Below are positions 17,224 through 25,062 of a stretch of DNA of 37,664 nucleotides, piece after piece. This DNA comes from Verrucomicrobiia bacterium (GTDB lineage: Bacteria > Verrucomicrobiota > Verrucomicrobiia > Opitutales > Opitutaceae). The number at the start of each line of letters is the position of its first letter. The stretch's first letter is position 1. The notes beneath the pieces were generated by a model. It did no database searches, was not told the DNA's origin, and saw only the letters and a list, made by a program, of their open reading frames with translations. Location: the NCBI GenBank assembly GCA_011525695.1, contig WYBX01000064.1, forward strand, positions 1 to 37,664. The letters are read 5' to 3'. Both the position numbers and the translations under genes were made by a program.

Positions 17224-17654
17224 ACCTTGGCGGTCGCGACGCTGGCGTCGTGCGCCTTGACCGCGTCCTGGATGACCTTGACCAGCTCCGTCATGGAGAC
17301 GGGCTTGAGCAGGTAGCGGAACAGGGCGGCCTCGTTCACGCTCCGGAGGAGCATCTCGGGCTTCATATAGCCGGTCACGAGCACCCGCTGCATATGAGGG
17401 AACTCCTCGCGCGCACGGACCAGGAAATTCATGCCGTTGCCGCCGGGCATCAGATGATCGCTGATGACGACCTTGAACTCCTTCTTTTGCAGCAGGAAAT
17501 CCGCTTCGCGGGCGTTCGTGGCGGTGGTGACCTCGAAATAAGGTGCCAGGGCCGAGGCGTAGACCTCCAGCAGTGGCCGCTCGTCATCGACCAGCAACAC
17601 CGCATCCTTCCTGGGCGCCTCTCCACCCGAAGGCTTCGACTCGTTGGGCTTCAT
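17220..17654 (-). CDS. Receiver-only response regulator (first of a pair)
   Basis: This 144-residue protein has a short charged N-terminal extension and one receiver domain. Key residues are DDE at 23-25, D66 in VISDHLMPGG, T94 in VTGYMKPE and K117 in LLKPVS. After the fold ends, the last dozen residues form a short basic/alanine tail. The ATG at 17654 is used. An in-frame GTG at 17663 and TTG at 17690 are possible, but the extra residues show no receiver similarity. The downstream receiver gene overlaps by 4 nt. The divergent ankyrin gene begins about 110 nt away, so the two transcripts share a control region. Confidence 0.88.
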   Translation of the reverse strand: MKPNESKPSGGEAPRKDAVLLVDDERPLLEVYASALAPYFEVTTATNAREADFLLQKKEFKVVISDHLMPGGNGMNFLVRAREEFPHMQRVLVTGYMKPEMLLRSVNEAALFRYLLKPVSMTELVKVIQDAVKAHDASVATAKV

Positions 17655-17763
17655 TTCCCGCACACTGGTTTTCCACGGATCCCATGGCAAACCGTTTTCC
17701 GGGACCGATGGGTGATACTACGCCGGCCCAGAAATTGCTTCGCCAAGCCGCAGTCGTTTTCGA

Positions 17764-18804
17764 TTGCATGCCGCCGTGACGGAACTCCCCGATTTGCACG
17801 TTGCCATTCGCGAACGTTCGCTCTCCAGCCTGCCTCCGGCCGCGCTGGAACCGGCGCGCTTTGTCACGCGCAACGCCTCCGGCAACACCCCGCTGCATCT
17901 CGCCGCCAAGGCCGGGCTGCTCAATGAGCTGCCCGACGGCGTCGTGACCGCCGAAAACCTGACGTTGAAGAACGATGCCGGGTACACCCCGCTCCATCAC
18001 GCCGCGCTGGGCGGCCATCTGGACCAGGTGCCAGCCGGACTGCTCACCCTCGATGCGCTCCTCACCCGCAGCAATGCGGGTCTCACCGTCTTCCATCTCG
18101 CCGCCGCCTCCGGCCACCTCGAGCAAGTGCCCGCGGCATTCCTGACTCCCGAAATCATCCTCCGGAAGACCGACGTGGGCAACACGCTGCTCCACGAAGC
18201 CGCGGAGAATGGCGCGCTCGATCGGATTCCGGCCTGCCATCTGACCGCCTCCAACCTGGCCGAGAAAAACCTTGGCGGGGAAACCGTGCTGCATCTGGCC
18301 GCCTTCAATGGTCATCTCGATCAAGTGCCGGCTGAATTCCTCACCTCCGCAGCCCTTTGTGAGACCACGAGCGCCGGCGATACCGTCTTTCACGCCGCCG
18401 CGATTTCGGGTCACCTGGAACAGATTCCCGCCAAATTCCTGACCCACGACCACCTCGTCATTGCCAGCAAGTCCGGGTTCACCGCAATCCATGCCGCCGC
18501 CGAGACGGGACAGCTGGAAAAGATTCCCCTGCCCCAGCTCACCGCCGATCTGCTTCTCACCCGCAATGACAATGGCGACACCCCGCTCCATGCCGCCGCC
18601 CATGAAGGGCATCTCGATCAGGTGCCGCTGAACCTGCTGACGCCTCAGGCAGTCCAGACCCGGAATTACGACGGGCTCAGCGTCGCCCGGGTCGCCTTCG
18701 ATCGGGGACATCTGGACCAGATCCCGCTGGCCTCCCGGCCGAAGACCGTCGGCCCCTGGCGCCGCTTCCTCCACGCCTTGGGCAAGCCCCAGATCCCCTG
18801 GTAG
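17764..18804 (+). CDS. Ankyrin-repeat protein with a variant 33-residue unit
   Basis: After about 35 residues the protein (346 residues) consists of eight exact 33-residue repeats and a ninth partial one. The first half of each unit is classic ankyrin: G-x-T-x-[LIF]-H-x-A-A-x-x-G-[HQA]-L. The second half differs from the usual VVxLLLxxGA: it reads [DE]-[QR]-[VI]-P-x-x-[FL]-L-T-x-x-x-[LI]. Such solenoids bind protein partners. No signal peptide or membrane helix is seen, so it is probably cytosolic. The start may be TTG at 17764 or GTG at 17776; there is no ATG in frame before the repeats. It is divergent from the receiver pair, which may indicate related regulation. Confidence 0.85.
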   Translation: MHAAVTELPDLHVAIRERSLSSLPPAALEPARFVTRNASGNTPLHLAAKAGLLNELPDGVVTAENLTLKNDAGYTPLHHAALGGHLDQVPAGLLTLDALLTRSNAGLTVFHLAAASGHLEQVPAAFLTPEIILRKTDVGNTLLHEAAENGALDRIPACHLTASNLAEKNLGGETVLHLAAFNGHLDQVPAEFLTSAALCETTSAGDTVFHAAAISGHLEQIPAKFLTHDHLVIASKSGFTAIHAAAETGQLEKIPLPQLTADLLLTRNDNGDTPLHAAAHEGHLDQVPLNLLTPQAVQTRNYDGLSVARVAFDRGHLDQIPLASRPKTVGPWRRFLHALGKPQIPW

Positions 18805-18840
18805 GCACTGCAGCTCGTTGATGGCGGGCAGGGTCCCGAT

Positions 18841-19090
18841 TCAGCGCGGCCCGGGATTTAACGACCACGCGTCGCGCCACGCGAGCACCATGCCTCCTTC
18901 CCCGTGGACGAGCGGCAGCCAGACGTAGCGCGAGTTCTCGAGATCCGTCTTGTTCCAGCGTTTCGTTATAGATGACTTTTGGGCGCTCGAGCACGCGGCT
19001 CGTGTGCAGGTCGCTTCTGGGATCCAGCGGGTCGGGCGCCAGCGCAATCGAATCTCCAGTCCATCAGATTCCTGGAGCCCGGATATTTCC
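18841..19090 (-). pseudogene. Remnant of a GH43-like glycoside hydrolase gene
   Basis: Three minus-strand segments in different frames read like pieces of one GH43-family protein. From upstream: SRNLMDWRFD; then, after a frame change, IALAPDPLDPRSDLHTSRV continuing into LERPKVIYNE; then, after a second frame change, RWNKTDLENSRYVWLPL up to a stop at 18841. In intact GH43 relatives the KVIYNE and RWNKTDL segments are separated by most of the catalytic domain. The gene has therefore suffered a large internal deletion plus at least one frameshift. No start codon or catalytic residues remain. The match to GH43 is from memory of the family pattern. Confidence 0.65.
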
Positions 19091-19128
19091 TTTGCAGCCG
19101 GAAGCCGCCGGAACGAACATGCACCGTC

Positions 19129-20190
19129 ATGGCATTGTCCAGGCGATCGTTCGTGGCTGGCATGGCGGGAGCCGCCGCAACCGTGCTCCGCGGCGGAGTC
19201 GGATCGGCAACGCCGCCGGAATTCGTCCCCGGACCCTCGCCCTACCGGTCCCCCAATCCATTTTTCACCAGTCCAGTTTGGGATCCTGCCGCCGGTATTG
19301 TCGCGCCGGTGGACACGGCCGGGACGGATCAATTCCTTGATTTTGTCCGGACGTTTCCGGATCAAAAAGACCTCCCGTTCCCCAAGATCAACGGCCTCAG
19401 GACGACGGTCGGGGTCATCAACAAATGGGGGACCGCCTATGCGGCAGGGCAGGCCCAGGATCCAATTTGGAAACTCACCGGCACCGTCCCGGACGAGGTC
19501 GAACTCCTGCGCACCCGCGGGTTTCATGCCCCCGCATGGCTCGGCGACATGCTCACCGGCACCAGCGACTCGCCCTTTGTGGTCCAGGATTACGGCTTCG
19601 GCATCTCGGTGTGGGCGGCGAAGGCGTCGAAGGTGGATGACCTCGCGATACGGGTGGGTTCCACCGGGTATTTCGAACACGCTTCAAACGGACTCGATCG
19701 GCGAAATCCCCACTCGGACAGCAAGGTGAATTTCAGAAGCCGCGGTGCGATCCCCGATGCGATGGTGATTCGCGCCCAAAGTGTCAGGCAGGCGATGGCG
19801 GCCCGCACCGGTCTGGGCCACGTCCTGCATATGTTTTTCACGGAGACGAATGCGGCCGCAGGATTCTGCCATCCGATGGTCGGCTGCGAAATCAACGGCA
19901 AGAACGGATGGGGCGCCGAAGGAGTGCGCATCGCGATCCGACCCGATGTCGACCTGGCGCGACGCCCACTTTCCCCTCCCGCGATGGTGGTGGCCCGGAC
20001 GCTCCAGGAGCACGGCGCCTACCTCGGCGACAATGCGGGCGGCGGGTCCACCTTGAAGGCCGAGCAGATTTCAACGACCCGGGATCCCTGGCGGATCGCG
20101 GGCGTGGACCTCAACCAGGACTCGCTCAAGGGCGGCGTTACCTGGGAGGACTTCTTTGTCGTCCGGCGTGGCTGGCAGGCCGGACTGTGA
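19129..20190 (+). CDS. Tat-secreted protein of unknown function
   Basis: This 353-residue protein starts with a twin-arginine signal: SRRSFVAG at 4-11 and a hydrophobic Ala/Gly segment to about 28. The mature part carries no family I can name. Notable stretches are PNPFFTSPVWDP near 42-53 and ARTLQEHGAYLGDNAGG in the last quarter. The latter resembles a segment of secreted actinobacterial proteins of unknown function. One cysteine pair (FCHPMVGC) could form a disulfide. The ATG at 19129 is chosen because it opens the Tat signal; upstream in-frame sequence is GH43 debris on the other strand. The sulfatase gene starts 23 nt downstream, so the two are probably cotranscribed and both exported. 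Confidence 0.7.
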   Translation: MALSRRSFVAGMAGAAATVLRGGVGSATPPEFVPGPSPYRSPNPFFTSPVWDPAAGIVAPVDTAGTDQFLDFVRTFPDQKDLPFPKINGLRTTVGVINKWGTAYAAGQAQDPIWKLTGTVPDEVELLRTRGFHAPAWLGDMLTGTSDSPFVVQDYGFGISVWAAKASKVDDLAIRVGSTGYFEHASNGLDRRNPHSDSKVNFRSRGAIPDAMVIRAQSVRQAMAARTGLGHVLHMFFTETNAAAGFCHPMVGCEINGKNGWGAEGVRIAIRPDVDLARRPLSPPAMVVARTLQEHGAYLGDNAGGGSTLKAEQISTTRDPWRIAGVDLNQDSLKGGVTWEDFFVVRRGWQAGL

Positions 20191-20213
20191 TCCAAAACAA
20201 CCCCGGCAAACTC

Positions 20214-21707
20214 ATGCGCTCACGTCTAAACCTGGCGGCCGTCGGAATGGTGCTCGGCGCGCTGCTCGCATCCTCCACGATCGCTGCGGACGCGGGGCAA
20301 CCGCTGCCGGACACTTCCGGGATGAATGTCCTCTTCATCATCATCGAGGACTGCAACGCCGGCGTCTGGGGCAGCTATGGCAACACCATCTGCCGGACGC
20401 CGAACATGGATCGGTTCTCCACCACCGCAGTCCGGTTCGACTCGGCGTACGTGCAGGCAACCGCGTGCAATCCGTCGCGCAGTTCGTTCCTCACCGGGCT
20501 GCGTCCACTCACCACGGGCGTTTGGAACAACCAGCAGGTGATGAGCGAACGGCTGCCGCCGGGCGCACCCACGCTGCCCGAACTGCTCAAAAGGAAGGGG
20601 CTGTACACGGCCGTGATCGCAAAATTCTTCCACACGATGGAGTATGCGAAAAGCCAGTTGATGGCCTTCGATCGGATTGAGCATTACGCCCAGCCGCCGG
20701 GGTGGACCGGCCCGGAGCCAATCCTGCAGTTCCCACGGGTCAACCAACCCGCCGACAATCCGCCTTCGAACGACCGCAACACCCCGGAACACCGCGCCTG
20801 GCGGCAGAAACGATCGGATCGTTACGGCGATTCCGGCCGCACCCCCGAAGAGGAGGGTGATCATCGGATCGCCCGGACGGCGGCCGCCCTGCTGAAGGAG
20901 TTCTCGCAAACAGGCCGGCAGTTCTTCCTCTCCGTTCACCAGTCGCGTCCTCACACGCCGCTCCTCGCGCCACGGCAATATATCGAGATGTACAATCCGG
21001 ATCGGATTCCCGATCCACCTGCACCCGCTGCGAGCCTGAAGGACTTCCCGTACCTGCAACGGACCACAGGAAGAAACCCCGACATTTTCATGCAGGCGCA
21101 GCCGACTCCCCACCAGGCGCGCGAGGCCATCGCCGCCTATTACGCCTGCGTCAGCTTCGTCGACGACAACGTGGGGACAATTCTCGGAGCCCTGGATGCG
21201 AACGGCCTCGCGCAAAACACGATGGTCTTCGTGATGGGTGACCACGGCTTCCATCTCGGCGACCACGGCATGTGGTCCAAATACTCGATGCTCGAGCCCA
21301 CGCGCCGTGCTCCCATGTGGGTGCGGGTACCTGGCGCGCCGGCGAACGGCAGCGTTTGCCGCGAATTCGTGGAGTTCGTTGATCTCGTGCCGACCGTCGG
21401 CGAACTCCTCGGGCTCGAACTGCCGTCACGGCTCGAGGGCACCAGCTTCGCTCCGCTGCTCGCGAATCCCGGACGCCCGTGGAAGTCCGCCGTATTCCAG
21501 GTCCAGTCGCCCGCGGAGCAGATGGTCCGGACCCGCCGGTATAGTTACATGAAATTCGAGAACGGCGAGGTGCCGGTGGCGCTGTACGACCTTGAAAAGG
21601 ACCCCTGGGAAACCGTGAACCTGGCGAACGATCCCGGACATGCGGCCGTCCGAGCGGAAATGGCGGCGCTGCTGCAGGCCGGCTGGAAGTCCGCCCTCCC
21701 GCGGTAG
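20214..21707 (+). CDS. Secreted sulfatase, iduronate-2-sulfatase-like
   Basis: This 497-residue arylsulfatase-family protein hydrolyses sulfate esters, probably on polysaccharides. A Sec-type signal covers about residues 1-25 (MRSRLNLAAVGMVLGALLAS). The catalytic motif CNPSR at 85-89, followed by SSFLTGLRP, is a C-x-P-S-R motif in which the Cys matures to formylglycine. Metal-site residues include E45-D46 (usually D-D) and GDHGFHLGDHG in the C-terminal half. Similarity is closest to the iduronate-2-sulfatase/choline-sulfatase type. A GTG at 20187 overlaps the preceding stop codon, but the ATG at 20214 gives a proper signal peptide. A maturase (FGE or anSME) is needed and not seen here. Its neighbours are a Tat-secreted protein and a GH43 remnant. 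Confidence 0.88.
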   Translation: MRSRLNLAAVGMVLGALLASSTIAADAGQPLPDTSGMNVLFIIIEDCNAGVWGSYGNTICRTPNMDRFSTTAVRFDSAYVQATACNPSRSSFLTGLRPLTTGVWNNQQVMSERLPPGAPTLPELLKRKGLYTAVIAKFFHTMEYAKSQLMAFDRIEHYAQPPGWTGPEPILQFPRVNQPADNPPSNDRNTPEHRAWRQKRSDRYGDSGRTPEEEGDHRIARTAAALLKEFSQTGRQFFLSVHQSRPHTPLLAPRQYIEMYNPDRIPDPPAPAASLKDFPYLQRTTGRNPDIFMQAQPTPHQAREAIAAYYACVSFVDDNVGTILGALDANGLAQNTMVFVMGDHGFHLGDHGMWSKYSMLEPTRRAPMWVRVPGAPANGSVCREFVEFVDLVPTVGELLGLELPSRLEGTSFAPLLANPGRPWKSAVFQVQSPAEQMVRTRRYSYMKFENGEVPVALYDLEKDPWETVNLANDPGHAAVRAEMAALLQAGWKSALPR

Positions 21708-21731
21708 TCGTCCTTCCTTCCGCGTGGATCC

Positions 21732-22982
21732 ATGGCCGCTCAATCGGTGCAGCCGAAACTCGTCCGTGAGCCAGCAGCGAGGCTGGGGAGAGACGGCCTG
21801 CGGCTGGAGCGGACCCTGGCCGGACTGGAGGCGCGGCTCGTCTCGCGGGAAGCGGGACGCTTCGGGGGTGCGACGTTCCTGCTGGTGTGGCTGGTGTTCT
21901 GGCTGGCGGGAGAAGCCTTTGTTCTGGGAATCCTGATCGCCGGCGGCTGGGCGCTGGCCACCGGGCAACCCATGGGCGATGGGACGACGCCGCTGGAAGT
22001 CGCGCCGGCTCTGCTCGCGGGGGTCTTCCTGGCAGGCTGGCTGGCATTCTGGACGCTGGGTGGCGTGATGGCCTGGCAGGAGTTCTTCCGGTTGCTTTGG
22101 AGTTCCGACCGGCTGATCGCTCGCGGCGACGGGTTGGAAATCGTGCAGCGCAGGGGTCCCTTGGCGAAGCGGTTCCGCGTCCCGCGCGACACCCTGCGGG
22201 GACTTCACCGAATCGAAGCGCCGACATCAGTCCAGGCTGAGACGGTCGATGGCATGGTGGAGTTGACGCGCAATGGCACGCCTGCCGAGCAGGAGCAACT
22301 TGTCGCCGCATTCATTGCCGAGATGCGGTTACCCCTGACCGACCGGCTGCCGCCCCTGCTGCCCAACGGATGGCGTGAGGTGCGGGCGCCCGAAGGTGGC
22401 GACGTGCTGGTGAAGGATCCCGCCTCGCGACGCACCGCCGCCAGGATCATGTGGTTGATTACCCTGCCGCTGATTTGGGCAGCACTGACCGTGCTGCGCG
22501 AGGCATGGATCAAGCCCACCCTTGGCGCCGTAGCGGCAATTCTCACAGCTCTTGCAGCCTTTGCGCTTTGGGGCGCAGTCCGGCTTTCCTGGACACGCGA
22601 AGAATGGCGGCTCGAGCCGCGACAACTGGTCCGACAAAAGCGCTTCGGATCGAACCGGCGCGAAGGTCCGGTCGGAACGGGCCTGAGTTTGTCTGAAACC
22701 ACCGATAGCGACGGCGACCGCTGGTTTACGCTGGCAGTGCAGACCGATGGCGGCGGGACACACCCGCTATTGCGGCGCATGCACGATCCTACGGAGCCAC
22801 GCCAGCTCGGCCGCTGGCTTACAGCACGCACGAAAATCCCCTTCGAAGATTACGCCACGCCGGAGGAGCGGGCCCGCCTCGAAGCTGAAAAGGCGGCATT
22901 ACAGGCAGAGCAGCTCAAGCGGCTCCGCGAGTGGTTCCATGGCTGGGTGCGCGCGCTGACGCGTTTCGGACGGCGGCGTTGA
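21732..22982 (+). CDS. Hypothetical four-helix membrane protein
   Basis: I do not recognise a family for this 416-residue protein. It shows a basic, cytosolic N-terminus and two hydrophobic helices at about 46-75 and 90-113. A soluble segment of about 120 residues with alternating strands (GLEIVQRRGPLAKRFRVPRDTL) follows, then two more helices at about 238-256 and 262-285, and a second soluble segment. Both soluble segments read like PH-type membrane-associated domains, which suggests an internal duplication of helix pair plus domain. The last 40 residues are Glu/Lys/Arg-rich, probably coiled-coil. The ATG at 21732 is 25 nt after the sulfatase stop, so it may belong to the same transcript. 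It converges on hemB. Confidence 0.7.
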   Translation: MAAQSVQPKLVREPAARLGRDGLRLERTLAGLEARLVSREAGRFGGATFLLVWLVFWLAGEAFVLGILIAGGWALATGQPMGDGTTPLEVAPALLAGVFLAGWLAFWTLGGVMAWQEFFRLLWSSDRLIARGDGLEIVQRRGPLAKRFRVPRDTLRGLHRIEAPTSVQAETVDGMVELTRNGTPAEQEQLVAAFIAEMRLPLTDRLPPLLPNGWREVRAPEGGDVLVKDPASRRTAARIMWLITLPLIWAALTVLREAWIKPTLGAVAAILTALAAFALWGAVRLSWTREEWRLEPRQLVRQKRFGSNRREGPVGTGLSLSETTDSDGDRWFTLAVQTDGGGTHPLLRRMHDPTEPRQLGRWLTARTKIPFEDYATPEERARLEAEKAALQAEQLKRLREWFHGWVRALTRFGRRR

Positions 22983-23020
22983 GTCGAGCCGCCTCTGATC
23001 GACCGGATCGAGAATGAAAT

Positions 23021-23037
23021 GGTGGAGTGCGTCCACC
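23021..23037. terminator. Weak hairpin between convergent genes
   Basis: GGTGGA (23021-23026) and TCCACC (23032-23037) form a 6-bp stem with a 5-nt loop in the 70-bp gap between the convergent membrane-protein gene and hemB. There is no T-tract on either side, so a terminator role is only a suggestion. Confidence 0.25.
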
Positions 23038-23052
23038 GCGGCGAGACCTGGC

Positions 23053-24066
23053 TTACCGCAGCGCCTCGGCCATCTCCCGCGCGAAATACGTCAGGATCAT
23101 GTCGGCGCCCGCCCGCTTGATCGCCAGCAGCGACTCGTGCCGGCAGCGGGCGAGGTCCAGCCAGCCCAGCCGCGCCGCGGCGTGGATCTGGGCGTATTCT
23201 CCGGAGATCTGGTACGCCGCCACTGGCTTTCGCGTCGCCTCCCGGATGTCCCGGATGATGTCCAGGTACATCCCGGCCGGCTTAACCATCACGATGTCGG
23301 CCCCCTCCGCCTCGTCGAGCAGCGCCTCGCTGATCGCTTCGCGCCGATTCGCCGGGTTGAGCTGATAGGTCGCCTTGCTGAGCAGCCGGGTGCCGGCCGC
23401 CTGCGCACTGCCCACCGCATCCCGAAAAGGCCCGTAATATCCCGAGTTGAACTTCGCCGAATACGCCATGATCCCGGTGCCGCTGTAACCCGCCGCGTCC
23501 AGCGCGCGACGAATCGCCCCCACCCGGCCATCCATCATGTCGCTCGGCGCCACCAGATCCACCCCCGCCCGCGCCTGCAGAACGGCCATCTGCGAGAGGA
23601 TCCCCACGGTCCGATCATTGTCGACGTCGTCCCCGCCCGCCGTGAGCACACCGTCATGGCCATGGGTGGTGTAGGGATCCAGCGCCACATCCGTGAGTAT
23701 CGTCAGCTCCGGAATGGCCTTTTTCACCGCTCGGACCGCCCGGAGTACCAGGGCGTCCTCGTTCAACGCCTCCGTCCCCTCCTCATCCTTCAGCCTCGGC
23801 TCCAGCTTGGGAAACAGTGCAACCGCCGGGACCCCAGCCTTCCGCAGCGCCCGGCACTCCCTGACCAAATCCGTGAGATTCAGCCGAAAAACACCCGGCA
23901 TGGATTTGATTTCGTCCGGTGGGGCCTTCCCATCGACCACGAAGAGCGGCGCAATGAAATCCTCCGGCCGGAGCACCGTTTCCTCCACCATCCCACGCAG
24001 GCTGGCTGTCCGCCGCAGCCGGCGTGGACGCTGGGTGAGTTCGAGTCGGAAGTCTTTTGACATCAT
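23053..24066 (-). CDS. hemB: Porphobilinogen synthase (delta-aminolevulinate dehydratase)
   Basis: This 337-residue enzyme condenses two 5-aminolevulinate molecules to porphobilinogen in haem and tetrapyrrole synthesis. The two Schiff-base lysines are visible: K205 in AYSAKFNSGYYGPFRDA and K262 in MVKPAGMYLD. The metal segment at 126-139 is DVALDPYTTHGHDG. It has Asp where Zn enzymes have cysteines (CLCPYTSHGHCG-type), which marks a Mg/K-dependent, zinc-independent class. Length is normal. The ATG at 24066 is followed directly by a second ATG; either may be used. No other hem gene is adjacent. Confidence 0.95.
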   Translation of the reverse strand: MMSKDFRLELTQRPRRLRRTASLRGMVEETVLRPEDFIAPLFVVDGKAPPDEIKSMPGVFRLNLTDLVRECRALRKAGVPAVALFPKLEPRLKDEEGTEALNEDALVLRAVRAVKKAIPELTILTDVALDPYTTHGHDGVLTAGGDDVDNDRTVGILSQMAVLQARAGVDLVAPSDMMDGRVGAIRRALDAAGYSGTGIMAYSAKFNSGYYGPFRDAVGSAQAAGTRLLSKATYQLNPANRREAISEALLDEAEGADIVMVKPAGMYLDIIRDIREATRKPVAAYQISGEYAQIHAAARLGWLDLARCRHESLLAIKRAGADMILTYFAREMAEALR

Positions 24067-24388
24067 TTGCCGCGACTAGAGCAGCGGGCCCACATTGGTG
24101 CGATTCGAAATTGCCCGAAGCCGGCCGCGCCAGGGTCGTCAAGTCCTCGATTGGCCTCTCCGCGAGCACTGCAAAAGCCGCACTGCTGTTTGTGTCCACC
24201 GATTGAAGGGCCAAACCAACCGCAGCAACAACTTAAAGATCAATAGCATAGGATTCCAGACTCCGATGATATCCCCAGGGTGCGCCGGCGCCGCGGCACG
24301 GCCAAAAATATAAGCCGGCCCATTAGCTAATGCCCGAAAGGTCTCTCGTATTGGTCGGAAGGCGCATTCAAGCAAGGATCGGGTCGCC
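24067..24388. other. Divergent intergenic region before hemB and GNAT gene
   Basis: The 322-bp gap holds no supported gene. An AT-rich stretch with CAAAAATATAAG-like sequence at about 24302-24314, next to the small palindrome CATTAGCTAATG (24320-24331), is a candidate promoter area. A second AT-rich patch lies at 24225-24255. Short reading frames here have no family resemblance. Confidence 0.4.
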
Positions 24389-24958
24389 ATGCACTTTCAG
24401 CCGCTCCGGTCCGAGGACCTTGCAGCCACCCAGAAGATCGCCTCGTCCCTCTTCCCTTGGGAAGATGAGCACGAGGCAGCCCACCGTGCCGCACTTGATC
24501 CGGCCGGCTCGGGGACTTTTCTCCTGGATCACCGGCTTGATTCGGTCCGCTGCTGGACGGCAAACGGGGAGAACGGCCTGGTTCGCGGCTTTGCGACCGT
24601 CTATGGCTATTCCGCCCAGCCCGATGAAAGCTGGCTCGCCTGGTTTGGGCTGGCACCGGAGGCCCGGGGACGCGGCACGGGCGCCCGCTTGCTGGACTGG
24701 GTCATCGCGCACGTCCAAACCGAAGGCCGGCGCACGTTGCGGCTCTGGACGACGGATGAGGCCGAATATGCCGTTGCGACCCGGCTCTACCTGCGTCGCG
24801 GCTTCGTGGCGGAACCGGTTTCAGCGCTCCCCGGAGACGAGTGGCGCACCATGGTCTTCTCGCTGCCGCTCGACAACCGTCCGCTCGTGCCGTGGTCCGG
24901 CCTTGCCGGGCAGATCGAGCTGTGCGGGCGTCAACGCATGCTTACGCCTGCCGCCTGA
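24389..24958 (+). CDS. GNAT-family N-acetyltransferase
   Basis: This 189-residue protein has the GNAT fold, which transfers an acetyl group from acetyl-CoA to an amine. The acetyl-CoA pyrophosphate loop is LAPEARGRGTGARLLDWV at about 87-104, matching Q/R-x-x-G-x-G/A. The next helix and strand, TLRLWTTDEAEYAVATRLYLRRGF (about 115-138), match motif B with the usual YxRxGF ending. The final 50 residues are an unrecognised extension. The substrate is unknown. The ATG at 24389 has AAGGA about 10 nt upstream, one of the better ribosome sites in this window. It is divergent from hemB and convergent with creD. Confidence 0.85.
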   Translation: MHFQPLRSEDLAATQKIASSLFPWEDEHEAAHRAALDPAGSGTFLLDHRLDSVRCWTANGENGLVRGFATVYGYSAQPDESWLAWFGLAPEARGRGTGARLLDWVIAHVQTEGRRTLRLWTTDEAEYAVATRLYLRRGFVAEPVSALPGDEWRTMVFSLPLDNRPLVPWSGLAGQIELCGRQRMLTPAA

Positions 24959-25062
24959 CCCCGCGGATTCAACCAATCGGGATGCAGGGTCGCCTCCCGC
25001 CGCCAGCGGAAGCAGCCCCTGCAGCGCGCACCATAGCCGCGGCAGCCGCTTTGGCCGGACAT

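Noticed and set aside
24139..24390. 83-codon minus-strand frame upstream of hemB
   Set aside because: It spans the likely divergent promoter region and has no family pattern or ribosome site.
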